Origin: Leifsonia psychrotolerans
Lineage (GTDB): Bacteria > Actinomycetota > Actinomycetes > Actinomycetales > Microbacteriaceae
NCBI RefSeq assembly: GCF_013410665.1
Contig: NZ_JACCFM010000001.1
Location: forward strand, 558,001-622,000
Reading direction: 5' to 3'
DNA length: 64,000 bases
The position numbers were made by a program, and so were the translations under genes. Shown in pieces: positions 25,547 through 34,217 of this stretch; position 1 is the stretch's first letter; the number at the start of each line of letters is the position of its first letter. Under the pieces are notes generated by a model. The model was not told the origin of the DNA and did not search any database. It was given only the letters and a program-made list of their open reading frames with translations.

Positions 25547-27002
25547 CCTCACCACGCCGGCCCCCGGTGCAGTCCCGACTGTTCCCCGTCGCGCCTGGAT
25601 CGCCCTGATCGTGCTGCTGATGGGCATGTTCATGGCGCTGCTCGACACGACGATCGTGAACGTGGCACTGCCGACAATTCGCACGAGCCTCAACGCGTCA
25701 GAGGCGACACTCTCCTGGATCATTTCGGGTTATGCCCTGGCGTTCGGTTTGGCACTCATCCCGGCCGGTCGCGTCGGTGACCGGATCGGCCACAAATGGG
25801 TGTTCTTCACCGGCCTGGCGCTGTTCACCGTGGCGAGCTTCTTCTGCGGTTTGGCTCAGACCGACCTGCAGCTGATCGTCTCCCGTGTCATCCAGGGTCT
25901 CGCCGGCGGTGTCTTCGTTCCCGCGGTGACCGCGATGATTCAACTCATGTTCCCGCCGCGCGTTCGCGGCAAGGCATTCGGCATCATGGGCGCCGTGATC
26001 GGTGTGTCAACAGCAATCGGCCCGATTCTGGGTGGCCTCATCATCCAAGCGTTCGGTGACGAGAATGGCTGGAGGCTGGTGTTCTGGGTCAACCTGCCGA
26101 TCGGCGTGATCGCGCTGGTCGCCGCGGCAATTCTGCTGCCCGGCGGCAACGAGGGTTACGGCAAGAGCGGCAGTGACTGGCTCGGACTCGTGCTGCTCTC
26201 AGCCGGTCTCGTCGCGCTCCTCGTGCCGTTGATCGAGGGCGAAGACCAGGGCTGGCCGCTCTGGACGTTCCTCACCCTCGCCGCAGGCGTATTGTTCATC
26301 GTCGCATTCGCGTTCTGGCAGGTGCGCCTGGCGAAGTCGGATGGCTCTCCGCTCGTGCCCCCGCACCTCTTCGCGCATCCGGCTTTCAGCGGGGGAGTCA
26401 TCCTCGCACTGGTCTACTTCGCGGCGTTCACCAGTATCTTCTTCACGATCTCGATCTTCTGGCAGGCGGGTTTGGGGCACAGTGCACTGGAATCAGGCAT
26501 CGTCTCGGTGCCGTTTGCCATCGGAAGCATCTTCGGTGCGGCTCAAAGCGACCGGCTGGCTCGGCGGCTGGGCCGCACGGTTCTGCTCATTGGTACGGGC
26601 ATGGTCACCGTTGGTCTGATTTGGCTCTGGCTCGCATTGCTTCTCGTTCCGGCGAGCGACCTCACCAACTGGACCCTCCTCGTTCCGCTGCTCGTGGCGG
26701 GTCTCGGCAGCGGCCTGTTCATCGCCCCGAACGCCCAGTTCATCGTCGCCACGGTCGATCGATCCGAGGCGGGAGCGGCCAGCGGTGTGATCGGTGTGAT
26801 GCAGCGCGTCGGAAGCGCGATCGGCATCGCCGTGATCGGCAGCGTGCTGTTCGGCACCCTGAACGTCACCGGTCACACTCCGGCAGCCGTCGCCGACGCC
26901 TTCGCCAGCAGTGCGGCTGCGGCGCTCGCTGTGAGCGCCGCCTTCAGCGTCGTCGCGCTGTTGCTTGTTTTCGCCCTGCCGAAACGGGTCGACACGCACT
27001 GA
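25539..27002 (+). CDS. DHA2-family (EmrB/QacA-type) drug:proton antiporter
   Basis: 487 residues from the ATG at 25539. About 14 hydrophobic segments; motif A-like GRVGDRIGHKW (about residue 76) and the first-helix signature LDTTIVNVALP mark the DHA2 branch of the major facilitator superfamily. It would expel organic cations or drugs at the expense of the proton gradient. It overlaps the ABC exporter gene by 8 nt, so all three transport proteins are probably co-transcribed. A MarR regulator gene with its own promoter follows. Confidence 0.88.
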   Translation: MSDLTTPAPGAVPTVPRRAWIALIVLLMGMFMALLDTTIVNVALPTIRTSLNASEATLSWIISGYALAFGLALIPAGRVGDRIGHKWVFFTGLALFTVASFFCGLAQTDLQLIVSRVIQGLAGGVFVPAVTAMIQLMFPPRVRGKAFGIMGAVIGVSTAIGPILGGLIIQAFGDENGWRLVFWVNLPIGVIALVAAAILLPGGNEGYGKSGSDWLGLVLLSAGLVALLVPLIEGEDQGWPLWTFLTLAAGVLFIVAFAFWQVRLAKSDGSPLVPPHLFAHPAFSGGVILALVYFAAFTSIFFTISIFWQAGLGHSALESGIVSVPFAIGSIFGAAQSDRLARRLGRTVLLIGTGMVTVGLIWLWLALLLVPASDLTNWTLLVPLLVAGLGSGLFIAPNAQFIVATVDRSEAGAASGVIGVMQRVGSAIGIAVIGSVLFGTLNVTGHTPAAVADAFASSAAAALAVSAAFSVVALLLVFALPKRVDTH

Positions 27003-27019
27003 TCTCTCGTGATGCTCGG

Positions 27020-27062
27020 TTGCGTCCCAGACTTAAGGGAATATACTGTCGTTACGACAGTA
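27020..27062 (+). promoter_or_regulatory. marR promoter with perfect palindromic operator over the -10
   Basis: A -35-like TTGCGT (27020-27025) and -10 TATACT (27042-27047) are 16 bp apart. The 19-bp sequence TACTGTCGTTACGACAGTA (27044-27062) is a perfect palindrome with 9-bp arms and overlaps the -10. MarR dimers bind sites of this size, so autorepression is the natural reading. The MarR start codon is 14 bp downstream. Confidence 0.75.
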
Positions 27063-27075
27063 AAAGTCTGGAGAC

Positions 27076-27609
27076 ATGACGTCGATGAGTGATGTACAGG
27101 ATGTGGCACGTTTTTCCAGCGAGCAGACTGCCGCAGTGCCGGACAACCCTGCACGCTATCGCTCAGAGCCGCTGGCGGCTCTGCTTGCCGTCTTCTCGGT
27201 CTGGGGGTCCGGCGGATTCATCAGCGCCCTCTCCCGTCAGGCTGGAACCGACCTCGACACCACCAGCGTCGTCGGCGTGACGATGCTGGCCAGACATGGC
27301 GCCATGCGGCCCTCGACACTCGCCGGGCACTTGCGTGTCGGCGCCTCGAACGTCAGTAAGATCAGCGCGCAGCTGATCGAACAGGGCTTCGTCGAGAAGA
27401 TCGCCGACCCCGCGGATGCCCGCGCTTCGCTGTTGCAACTCACTCCCCAGGGCGTCGCGCTCATGCACACGCTCGTCGTGGCCGGTGACGCCATGATGGA
27501 TGACATTCTCGTCGGCTGGTCCTCGACCGACCGTGCCGCATTTGCCCGCCAACTTCAGCGCTTCGAACTGAGTGCGCTGCGCTACGCCGCCGATATCCAG
27601 TCGGCGTAG
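27076..27609 (+). CDS. MarR-family transcriptional regulator
   Basis: 177 residues with a winged helix: MLARHGAMRPSTLAGHLRVGASNVSKISAQLIEQGFVEK and the wing DPADARASLLQLTPQG. Typical MarR dimers release DNA when they bind a drug-like ligand. GGAG upstream supports ATG 27076; an ATG at 27085 is possible. The palindrome at 27044-27062 suggests self-control, and the SDR gene 35 nt downstream is probably in the same unit. Control of the upstream efflux genes is inferred from neighbourhood only. Confidence 0.87.
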   Translation: MTSMSDVQDVARFSSEQTAAVPDNPARYRSEPLAALLAVFSVWGSGGFISALSRQAGTDLDTTSVVGVTMLARHGAMRPSTLAGHLRVGASNVSKISAQLIEQGFVEKIADPADARASLLQLTPQGVALMHTLVVAGDAMMDDILVGWSSTDRAAFARQLQRFELSALRYAADIQSA

Positions 27610-27644
27610 CAACCCCCCAGAAATCAACAACAAGGAGATTAACA

Positions 27645-28427
27645 ATGTCACGCACTTATGTCGTCACGGGCGCAGCATCCGGAATCGGGAAGGCCACCAG
27701 TGAGCTGCTCACCGGCCAGGGGCATCGCGTTATCGGCGTCGATCTGAAGGGCAGCGACGTCAACGTCGACCTGACCACCGATGATGGCCGCACCGCGATG
27801 GTCGACCAGGTCACCGAACTCTCCGGCGGCGTCGTCGACGCCGTTGTCGCCGTGGCGGGACTCGCTGCGCCGATCGCAGCCACCGCCGGTGTCAACTACT
27901 ACGGCGCGATCGCAACACTTGAGGGGTTGCGCCCACTGCTGTTGAAGTCGGATGCTCCGCGTGCGGTCACCGTTGCTTCGATGGCGTCGCTGCACCCGCA
28001 CGACGACGCGCTTCTCGCGGCCTTCACCGACGGGACCGAGGCCGACGCCATCGCCCGCGCCCAGGAGCTGCAGGCCGCCGGACCCGACGTTGGCTACGCG
28101 ATCTACTCCACGAGCAAGCAGGCACTGGCTCGCTGGGTGCGTCGCACGGCAATCACTCCGGAGTGGGCGGGCGCGGGAATCCCGTTGAACGCGATCGCCC
28201 CGGCCGTCGTGCTCACCCCGATGACGCGCGACCTCGTCGCCACCGCCGAGGGCCGTGCGCAGCTGACCGCCCAGGTGCCGATGCCGCTGAACGGCCCGAT
28301 GGAGCCCATCGTTGCCGCTCGTCTTCTGGCCTGGCTTGCGAGCGAAGAGAACTCGCACCTGGCCGGTCAGGTCGTCTTCGTCGATGGCGGCTACGACGCC
28401 GTCGTGCGCGGCGACAAGACCTGGTAA
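27645..28427 (+). CDS. Short-chain dehydrogenase/reductase
   Basis: 260 residues of a Rossmann-fold SDR. The cofactor motif TGAASGIG is at the N terminus, followed by the active-site Ser region VASMAS and Y154-x-x-x-K158 (YSTSKQAL); a C-terminal VDGGYDAVVRGD closes the fold. The overall pattern, with a reduced middle region and VDLKGSDVNVDL after the first helix, is near 3-alpha-hydroxysteroid dehydrogenase-like SDRs. Substrate unknown. AAGGAG lies before the ATG. It may be co-transcribed with marR and respond to the same ligand. Confidence 0.85.
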   Translation: MSRTYVVTGAASGIGKATSELLTGQGHRVIGVDLKGSDVNVDLTTDDGRTAMVDQVTELSGGVVDAVVAVAGLAAPIAATAGVNYYGAIATLEGLRPLLLKSDAPRAVTVASMASLHPHDDALLAAFTDGTEADAIARAQELQAAGPDVGYAIYSTSKQALARWVRRTAITPEWAGAGIPLNAIAPAVVLTPMTRDLVATAEGRAQLTAQVPMPLNGPMEPIVAARLLAWLASEENSHLAGQVVFVDGGYDAVVRGDKTW

Positions 28428-28459
28428 CACACGTCTGACTGCTGGGTCTGTGCGAAGCG

Positions 28460-28837
28460 TTAGAACAGAGACGCTATCCACAGGCCCAGCATTGCTGCAC
28501 CCACCGCGAGCATCAGCATCCCGACGCCGCTGGCGAGCGACTCGCCGTAGCGGCGTTGCTGGATCAAACGAACTGTTTCGTAGCTGGCCGTGCTAAATGT
28601 CGTGTAGCCGCCCAAGAAGCCAGCACCGAGAATGAGGGCGAGCTCCGGGGGGAGCAGCAACTGTGCGGCCAGGCCCGTGATGAGGCCCAGCAGGAGTGAG
28701 CCCGAGACGTTGATGAGAGTGGTCGCAAACGGATACGCCGTCTGAACTGTGGTTCGGATCAGCCCGTCGAGCACGAACCGGAGTGATGCTCCCGCCCCTC
28801 CGGCGAGGGCCAGCGCGACATACACCAGGGGTGTCAC
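28460..28837 (-). CDS. crcB: Fluoride exporter subunit FluC/CrcB, second gene
   Basis: 125 residues with four hydrophobic helices, the INVSGSLLLG helix and the family signature GFLGGYTTFSTASYE. CrcB/FluC proteins form dual-topology dimers that let fluoride out. Actinobacteria often carry two adjacent genes whose products form a heterodimer of opposite orientations. The start overlaps the preceding crcB stop by 4 nt (ATGA). It converges with the SDR gene, with no strong terminator between. Confidence 0.93.
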   Translation of the reverse strand: MTPLVYVALALAGGAGASLRFVLDGLIRTTVQTAYPFATTLINVSGSLLLGLITGLAAQLLLPPELALILGAGFLGGYTTFSTASYETVRLIQQRRYGESLASGVGMLMLAVGAAMLGLWIASLF

Positions 28838-29286
28838 GGGGCTGCCGTTCCGGCTGACGGGGCACTCGGTCGAGGCCGGGACACGCGGGCTCCCACCGCA
28901 ATGCCGAGCCAGGTTGCCACGGCGCCGAAGACAACTGTTGAAGCCAGGATCGCCACCGCCAGGACAAGATTCCCCGACGAGTTCAACACTGCTGCGTCGG
29001 TGGCTAAAGCACTGTAGGTGGTGAATCCGCCGCAGAAGCCGGTGCCCAGCAGGAGCCGCAACCGTGTCGCTCGGGGCTCACGCGGGCTCACGCGGGTGAG
29101 GGCCTCGTACAGGAAGCCGAGAAGAAACGCCCCCGCGAGATTGATCAGTGGAATGGCGATCGAGAAAGCGCCGAATGAGGGCACCAGTAGCGAGATTGTT
29201 TCGCGCGCGAGGGTGCCGACGGTGCCGCCGAGGCCGACGAGTGCAATGGACCCCCACCTCAGGTGGGACGGTCGGGACGCGGTCAC
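28834..29286 (-). CDS. crcB: Fluoride exporter subunit FluC/CrcB, first gene
   Basis: 150 residues, four membrane helices, INLAGAFLLGFLYE and the signature GFCGGFTTYSALATD. The C-terminal tail is Arg/Pro/Ser-rich and probably cytoplasmic. GTG start at 29286, two bases after the universal-stress-protein stop. Together with the next gene it should make the heterodimeric fluoride channel. No fluoride riboswitch pattern was found upstream of the operon. Confidence 0.93.
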   Translation of the reverse strand: MTASRPSHLRWGSIALVGLGGTVGTLARETISLLVPSFGAFSIAIPLINLAGAFLLGFLYEALTRVSPREPRATRLRLLLGTGFCGGFTTYSALATDAAVLNSSGNLVLAVAILASTVVFGAVATWLGIAVGARVSRPRPSAPSAGTAAP

Positions 29287-29288
29287 TG

Positions 29289-29807
29289 TTACTTTTTTCC
29301 CAGCTTCGGGGCGTCGCTACCGTGGGAGTGCGTTGGAATGACCACGACCGGGCGGTGCTGATGGTGGGCGAGGCCGGTGGCGACAGAGCGGTTGAAGAAC
29401 TCCTGGATTCCGCCACTCATCGACGCATCGTGGGTACCGACCACGATCATCGCAGCGTCGACGGTTTCGGCCAGATGGCCGAGCGCCGTGGCGACGTCTC
29501 CGGCCAGCACTAGTGTGCGCCAGGAGATTCCCGCATTGGCCAGGACGGCGGCCAGTGAGGCGGCGAGATTCGCGTCGAAGACTTCTTCACGGTTGTCGAC
29601 GAAATCCGGATCAATGGACGATGAAACGACACTGCCGTCGATCGCTTCGTCAACCGCGTAGCGACCGGGATTGACGTGGGCGCAGATGAGGTCGGTCCCG
29701 AACTGGGCGGCGAAGCGCGCGGCTTGTTCCACAACATGCGTGGGTTGCCCCGGGGCGACACCGACGATGACCGGATGGCGCGCGGGTGCGTTTTCGTTCG
29801 CCGTCAT
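29289..29807 (-). CDS. Universal stress protein (UspA-type domain)
   Basis: 172 residues, single Usp domain: HPVIVGVAPGQPTHVVEQAA at the start, a conserved middle DLICAHVNPG and the end VVGTHDASMSGGIQEF...HHQHRPVVVIP. The nucleotide-binding loop is near but not identical to the G-2x-G-9x-G consensus. It is the first gene of an operon with two crcB genes (2-nt gap), an unusual partner for a fluoride exporter. An 11-bp direct repeat (TACTCGCTGGG at 29818-29828 and 29833-29843) lies just upstream of its start. Confidence 0.85.
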   Translation of the reverse strand: MTANENAPARHPVIVGVAPGQPTHVVEQAARFAAQFGTDLICAHVNPGRYAVDEAIDGSVVSSSIDPDFVDNREEVFDANLAASLAAVLANAGISWRTLVLAGDVATALGHLAETVDAAMIVVGTHDASMSGGIQEFFNRSVATGLAHHQHRPVVVIPTHSHGSDAPKLGKK

Positions 29808-29919
29808 AGTGGGATCTTACTCGCTGGGAGGCTACTCGCTGGGGAGCGTGACGGTTCCCGGGTGAAGCGGCGGCGAACTCTCGCTTAGGCTTGAGGTTCA
29901 TGCACTGTGGGGGAAAGTA

Positions 29920-30666
29920 ATGCCAACCAGCCGTCGTACCTATCCGTTCTCGACGCTCATTCTTGTGGCGCTGACCGCCGCCGTCATTGGGTCGGTCGTC
30001 ACCGCGGTCGTCGTGGCATCGCCGCAGGCGGCTTCGGAAGCCTCATCGCCGACTCCGTCGACGAGTGCCGAGGCCTTCGCCGACACCGCCGAGACTCCTA
30101 CCGAGACGCCGGCCGCGGTTCCCGACTTGGCCCGGCGAATCGACGGAGATCCGCTCGCGATCGGCGCCCTCGACGCGCCGGTCGTGATGATCGAGTATGC
30201 CGACTACCGGTGCCCGTTTTGCAGCCTGTTCGCGCGGGACACTCTGCCGCCACTGATCGACAGCTACGTTGCCGACGGCACGTTGCGGGTTGAATGGCGT
30301 GACCTTCCACTCTTCGGTGAGCAGTCGATCAATGCAGCAATTGCCGCGCGCGCGGCCGGCGAACAGGGGTTGTTCTGGGACTACCAGGAGGCCGTGCACG
30401 CGGCAGCACCCGACCGGGGGCACCCGGAGCTGCCCCGCGAACAACTGATTGCATTCGCCGCTCAGATCGGCGTTCCCGACCTGGCTGCATTCGAACAGAG
30501 CCTGGACTCGCCCGCGCACGCTGCGGCAATTCAGATCGACGTCGATGAAGCGCGTGCGCTCGGCATCGCGGGCACCCCCGCGTTCCTGGTCGGAGCCGAG
30601 ATGATTTCTGGCGCCCAGCCGCTTGAGGTGTTCCAGCTGGCCATCGAGCGCCAGGCCGGGCGCTGA
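29920..30666 (+). CDS. Exported DsbA-like thiol oxidoreductase
   Basis: 248 residues. One N-terminal hydrophobic segment (ILVALTAAVIGSVVTAVVVA, residues ~14-33) anchors it; a Ser/Thr/Pro/Ala linker (to ~75) leads to a DsbA/thioredoxin-fold domain with active site C98-P-F-C101 (YADYRCPFCSLF) and cis-Pro loop IAGTPAFLVG. It would form or shuffle disulfides outside the membrane. The stop overlaps the next start (TGATG), so the CcdA-like membrane protein is its probable electron-transfer partner. Confidence 0.88.
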   Translation: MPTSRRTYPFSTLILVALTAAVIGSVVTAVVVASPQAASEASSPTPSTSAEAFADTAETPTETPAAVPDLARRIDGDPLAIGALDAPVVMIEYADYRCPFCSLFARDTLPPLIDSYVADGTLRVEWRDLPLFGEQSINAAIAARAAGEQGLFWDYQEAVHAAAPDRGHPELPREQLIAFAAQIGVPDLAAFEQSLDSPAHAAAIQIDVDEARALGIAGTPAFLVGAEMISGAQPLEVFQLAIERQAGR

Positions 30667-31490
30667 TGCAGATCGGGCTCGCGGCGGCGTTCCTCGGCGG
30701 CGTGCTCGCCCTGCTCAGTCCGTGCTCGGCGCTGCTGCTTCCCTCGTTCTTCGCGTACGCGTTCACGACGCGCACCCGTCTGCTCGGCCGCACCGCACTC
30801 TTCTTCCTGGGTCTGGTGGCGATGCTGCTTCCGATCGGGGTCTTCGCCGGTTCGCTGGGCGGACTCGTGCTGACTTATCGCAGTCTCATCGTGACGATCG
30901 CCGCCGTGCTGATCATCCTGTTCGGTGCGCTGCACCTGGCTGGGCTGCGTGTGCGGTGGCCGCGCATGCAGCACCGAGGCGGCACCGGTGTGCTGTCGGT
31001 CTTTCTGCTGGGCGTCGCATTCGGACTGGCCGGCACGTGCTCGGGGCCCGTGTTGGGCGCGATCCTCACGATTGCGGCGCTCGGCGGTAACGCGGCGTAT
31101 GGCGGTCTTCTGCTCACCGTCTATGCCGTGGGAATGGTCGTGCCGGTTTTTGTGCTGGCCCTGCTCTGGGACGCGTTCGATCTCGGAAATCGGCGCTGGT
31201 TGAAGCCGCGCACCATTCGCATCGGGCCCTGGCAATCCACCGTGGTCGAGGTTCTCTCGGGCCTGTTCATGATCGCCGTCGGGGTGCTCCTGCTGGTCAC
31301 GGATGGCACGGCCGGCCTCGACGGCATCCTGGGGGTGCGCCAACAATACGAGGTCGAGTTGTGGGCGCAAAGCACCGGTCTGCGCCTCGGTGACGTGACC
31401 TTCGTCGTACTGGGGGCGATGCTCGCGGCCGTGGGGTTCCTCTGGTGGTGGACGCTGTCGCGTCGACGCGCAGCCGCACGACACGAGTAA
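30666..31490 (+). CDS. CcdA/DsbD-type membrane thiol-redox protein
   Basis: 274 residues with about six to seven hydrophobic helices. It starts like CcdA/DsbD membrane domains (FLGGVLALLSPCSALLLPS), with a Cys in the first helix, and has a second Cys in GLAGTCSGPVLGAIL, the pair expected to relay electrons across the membrane. The C-terminal part has further helices and an RRRAAARHE tail. It is coupled to the DsbA-like gene by a 1-nt overlap. Confidence 0.88.
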   Translation: MQIGLAAAFLGGVLALLSPCSALLLPSFFAYAFTTRTRLLGRTALFFLGLVAMLLPIGVFAGSLGGLVLTYRSLIVTIAAVLIILFGALHLAGLRVRWPRMQHRGGTGVLSVFLLGVAFGLAGTCSGPVLGAILTIAALGGNAAYGGLLLTVYAVGMVVPVFVLALLWDAFDLGNRRWLKPRTIRIGPWQSTVVEVLSGLFMIAVGVLLLVTDGTAGLDGILGVRQQYEVELWAQSTGLRLGDVTFVVLGAMLAAVGFLWWWTLSRRRAAARHE

Positions 31491-31572
31491 AACCTGGCTT
31501 CAGGCCGGTGGCGAAGCCAATCGCGACTGTGGTCCGCGCTAGGGTTTCAAGAGCACCAACCGAGGGAGAACC

Positions 31573-32139
31573 GTGACAGAACTGCAGGAATTGGTCGTGC
31601 CGCGTAAGCGCAACGTCAAGGACTTGACGGCATCGATTAACGCACTGGATTCGTGGGCTTCGGTCAGTGCGACGTTCTTTACCGAGCGTTTCGGTGCCTT
31701 CAACGTGGCTGGAACCGCGCATCTGTCGGCCTCGATCGGCTCATTCACCCTGGCCGGGCGTGCCCTGGAACAGAACCTCAAGCCGGACAAGACGCTGCAG
31801 ACCCTCACGATCACCCAGGTGGCAGGGGAGACCCCAACCGAGATTTCGGTGGAAAGCATAGACGAGCCAGCCGGTGATCTATCGGCGGTGACGGCTCTTG
31901 CTCATGGTGATCTCGTGCGGGCGCGCCTGCATGACAGTGCGTATGGCGACTTCACCCTCACCGGCGTTGCCGTGTGGTCGAAAGTGGGCACCATGATTCT
32001 CGTCGGCGAGTGGATTCTCAGCCAGGAAGCCGCACCCGCACCACGTCTGCGCCACCTTGAGATCGTCGCTCCGGCGGGTGCCCACGGGCACCTCGTTCCG
32101 GCACGCATCACAACGGTTGCCGACGACCTCGAACTCTAA
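31573..32139 (+). CDS. Protein of unknown function with repeated G-x-F-x-x-x-G motifs
   Basis: 188 residues from GTG 31573, with GAGGGAG upstream. No family recognised. No signal peptide or membrane helix. Three similar short blocks are visible: FGAFNVAG, IGSFTLAG and YGDFTLTG, suggesting repeated beta-rich units. The gene stands alone, 82 nt after the CcdA-like gene and 75 nt before the next. Codon use resembles the neighbours, so it is likely real. Confidence 0.6.
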   Translation: MTELQELVVPRKRNVKDLTASINALDSWASVSATFFTERFGAFNVAGTAHLSASIGSFTLAGRALEQNLKPDKTLQTLTITQVAGETPTEISVESIDEPAGDLSAVTALAHGDLVRARLHDSAYGDFTLTGVAVWSKVGTMILVGEWILSQEAAPAPRLRHLEIVAPAGAHGHLVPARITTVADDLEL

Positions 32140-32214
32140 CCCCGTCGAGGCTGCCACTCTCGACGCGATCAGCGTAGTCTCGAACCAGGGGACACTGTTC
32201 GGGAGGTTTGTGAC

Positions 32215-33273
32215 ATGACTCGGGTCTGGCTGCATTGGATGCCGGCGATCGTCGTTCCGGCCGTGATCGCGGCCGGGGTTCTTGTCGTGCCGATGATGGC
32301 AACGGCCGCGTCCGATCTGCCCGGCCAAACTCCTGCACAAGTGCTCGAACTGATCGGCTCCAGTTCGGTCACCGCGCTGTCGGGCACCGTGCAGCAGACC
32401 TCCGATCTTGGGATTCCCGACCTGCCCATTGGCGCCGCATCCGCCGGCCCGGATGCGACGTCGATGCTCGACCTGCTCACCGGTTCCCATACTGCACGGG
32501 TCTACCTCGATGGTTCGGACAAGACGCGAGTGCAGGTGCTCGACTCACTCGCCGAACGTGATGTCGTGCGGAACGGAAGCGACCTCTGGTACTACAACAC
32601 CGCCGACCAGACGGCTACACACGTGACCGTGCCCGCGAGCATGCCGGGCGGCGACGTCGCCTCGCCCGTGCCGACAACCATTCAGACGCCAGCCCAGGTC
32701 GCCCAGAAGTTCCTGGCCGCGATCGACCCATCGACCTCGGTCGCTCTCGGGCCAGACACCACCGTTGCCGGCCGCGCCGCGTACACCCTCGTCCTCACCC
32801 CGAAGGCGGGCGACACACTCGTCGGCTCGGTCTCGATCGCCGTCGACGGAACGACCGGGCTTCCGCTCAGCGTCGACGTACACGCCGTCGGCCAGTCGGC
32901 ACCCGCGTTTGAAATCGCCTTCACCGATTTGAGCCTGGCGGCACCGTCAGCAAGTCTGTTCACGTTCACTCCGCCGGCAGGGGTGACGGTGAAAGAACAA
33001 TCCCTGCCCACGATGAATGCGATGCCCACCCCGGATGCCACAGCCGTTCCACACACGGTGATCGGGTCCGGCTGGTCCGCCGTGCTCGAGTTGCCGCCGG
33101 GAACCGTTCCCGCCTCGCTGACCAGTTCCCCGCTATACCCCGAGCTGACCCAAGCCGTGACCGGGGGCCGAGTCTTCTCGACCTCGCTGGCCAACGTTTT
33201 GCTTACCACCGACGGGCGGGTGTTCGCCGGAGCGGTTTCAACTGCCAGGCTTCAGGCCGCAGCCGCTCAGTGA
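32215..33273 (+). CDS. Exported LolA/RseB-like protein
   Basis: 352 residues with an N-terminal signal or anchor (residues ~9-32). The middle part matches the half-barrel LolA/RseB fold: LIGSSSVTALSGTVQQTSDLGIPDLP, ARVYLDGSDKTRVQVLD, RNGSDLWYYNTADQTATHVTVP, AGRAAYTLVLTPKAG and VDGTTGLPLSVDV. In actinobacteria such proteins sit with ABC-2 transporters; the ligand, perhaps a lipid or lipoprotein, is not known. The stop overlaps the ATPase start by 4 nt (GTGA). Confidence 0.78.
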   Translation: MTRVWLHWMPAIVVPAVIAAGVLVVPMMATAASDLPGQTPAQVLELIGSSSVTALSGTVQQTSDLGIPDLPIGAASAGPDATSMLDLLTGSHTARVYLDGSDKTRVQVLDSLAERDVVRNGSDLWYYNTADQTATHVTVPASMPGGDVASPVPTTIQTPAQVAQKFLAAIDPSTSVALGPDTTVAGRAAYTLVLTPKAGDTLVGSVSIAVDGTTGLPLSVDVHAVGQSAPAFEIAFTDLSLAAPSASLFTFTPPAGVTVKEQSLPTMNAMPTPDATAVPHTVIGSGWSAVLELPPGTVPASLTSSPLYPELTQAVTGGRVFSTSLANVLLTTDGRVFAGAVSTARLQAAAAQ

Positions 33274-34217
33274 GTGACCTCTCGTCGGCACCGCTGGCAA
33301 TCGAAACGCGGGGGCTGACCAAGCGCTTCGGTAGTCATGCGGCTGTTGACGGCGTCGACCTCAGCGTTCCCCGCGGCAGCGTCTTCGGTTTTCTCGGCCC
33401 CAACGGGTCAGGGAAGACCACAACGATCCGCATGCTGCTGGGGCTTGCTTCGGCCAACGCCGGCGAGATCAGCGTTCTCGGTCAGCGGATGCCGCAGCGA
33501 CTTCACGACGTTCTGCCCCGGGTCGGCGCGCTTGTGGAGGGCCCTGCCTTCTACCCCTTTCTGTCGGGGGCAGCGAACCTGCATCGGCTTGACACAGCCG
33601 ACCGCACCGCGCCGGGCGCAACCCGGCGAGCGCGGGTGGGCGCGGCGCTCGACCGGGTGGGGCTCACTCACGCGGCCCACAAAAAGGTGCATGCCTACTC
33701 GCTGGGCATGAAGCAACGACTCGGAATCGCAAACGCCTTGCTGCAGCCGCGGGAACTGCTGGTTCTCGACGAGCCGACCAATGGGCTCGACCCGCAGGGC
33801 ACCCGGGAGGTACGCAGCCTGGTGCGCTCACTCGCCGATGACGGCGCCACGGTATTCGTTTCCAGCCATCTGCTCGCCGAGATCGAACAGATCTGTAGTC
33901 ATGCCGGTGTGATGAGCGCGGGCAGCCTTGTGGCACAGGGCACCCTCGACGAGCTGCGTCAGGTGGGGCAGACGCAGGTGCGGGTCGAGACACCGGATGC
34001 GCAGCTCGCACTCGGTGTGCTGGCCAGCCTGGGTCTGATTCCCGGGACCGATGGGTCCACGGTCACGGCCGTGCTCGAGCGGGAGATTCTGCCCGAGTCA
34101 ATCGTCGCGGCGCTCGTCGTCGGCGGAATTCGCGTGCGCGGCTTCACCGTGCAGGGGATGAGTCTCGAGGAACGTTTCGTGGAACTCACCGGGGAGGGGT
34201 TCGACATTGCCCAGTAG
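33270..34217 (+). CDS. ABC-2-type transporter ATPase
   Basis: 315 residues: Walker A GPNGSGKTT, signature YSLGMKQRLGIANALL, Walker B LLVLDEPTNGLDPQG and SSHLLAEI with the switch His. The ~90-residue C-terminal extension (EERFVELTGEG end) is that of DrrA/CcmA-like ATPases. It energises the permease encoded next, with which it overlaps by 11 nt. GTG start at 33270 overlaps the LolA/RseB-like gene. Confidence 0.92.
   Translation: MSDLSSAPLAIETRGLTKRFGSHAAVDGVDLSVPRGSVFGFLGPNGSGKTTTIRMLLGLASANAGEISVLGQRMPQRLHDVLPRVGALVEGPAFYPFLSGAANLHRLDTADRTAPGATRRARVGAALDRVGLTHAAHKKVHAYSLGMKQRLGIANALLQPRELLVLDEPTNGLDPQGTREVRSLVRSLADDGATVFVSSHLLAEIEQICSHAGVMSAGSLVAQGTLDELRQVGQTQVRVETPDAQLALGVLASLGLIPGTDGSTVTAVLEREILPESIVAALVVGGIRVRGFTVQGMSLEERFVELTGEGFDIAQ

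Noticed and set aside
29808..29919. Possible fluoride riboswitch before the usp-crcB operon
   Set aside because: The crcB-motif consensus was not recognised on the relevant strand; only an 11-bp direct repeat is seen.
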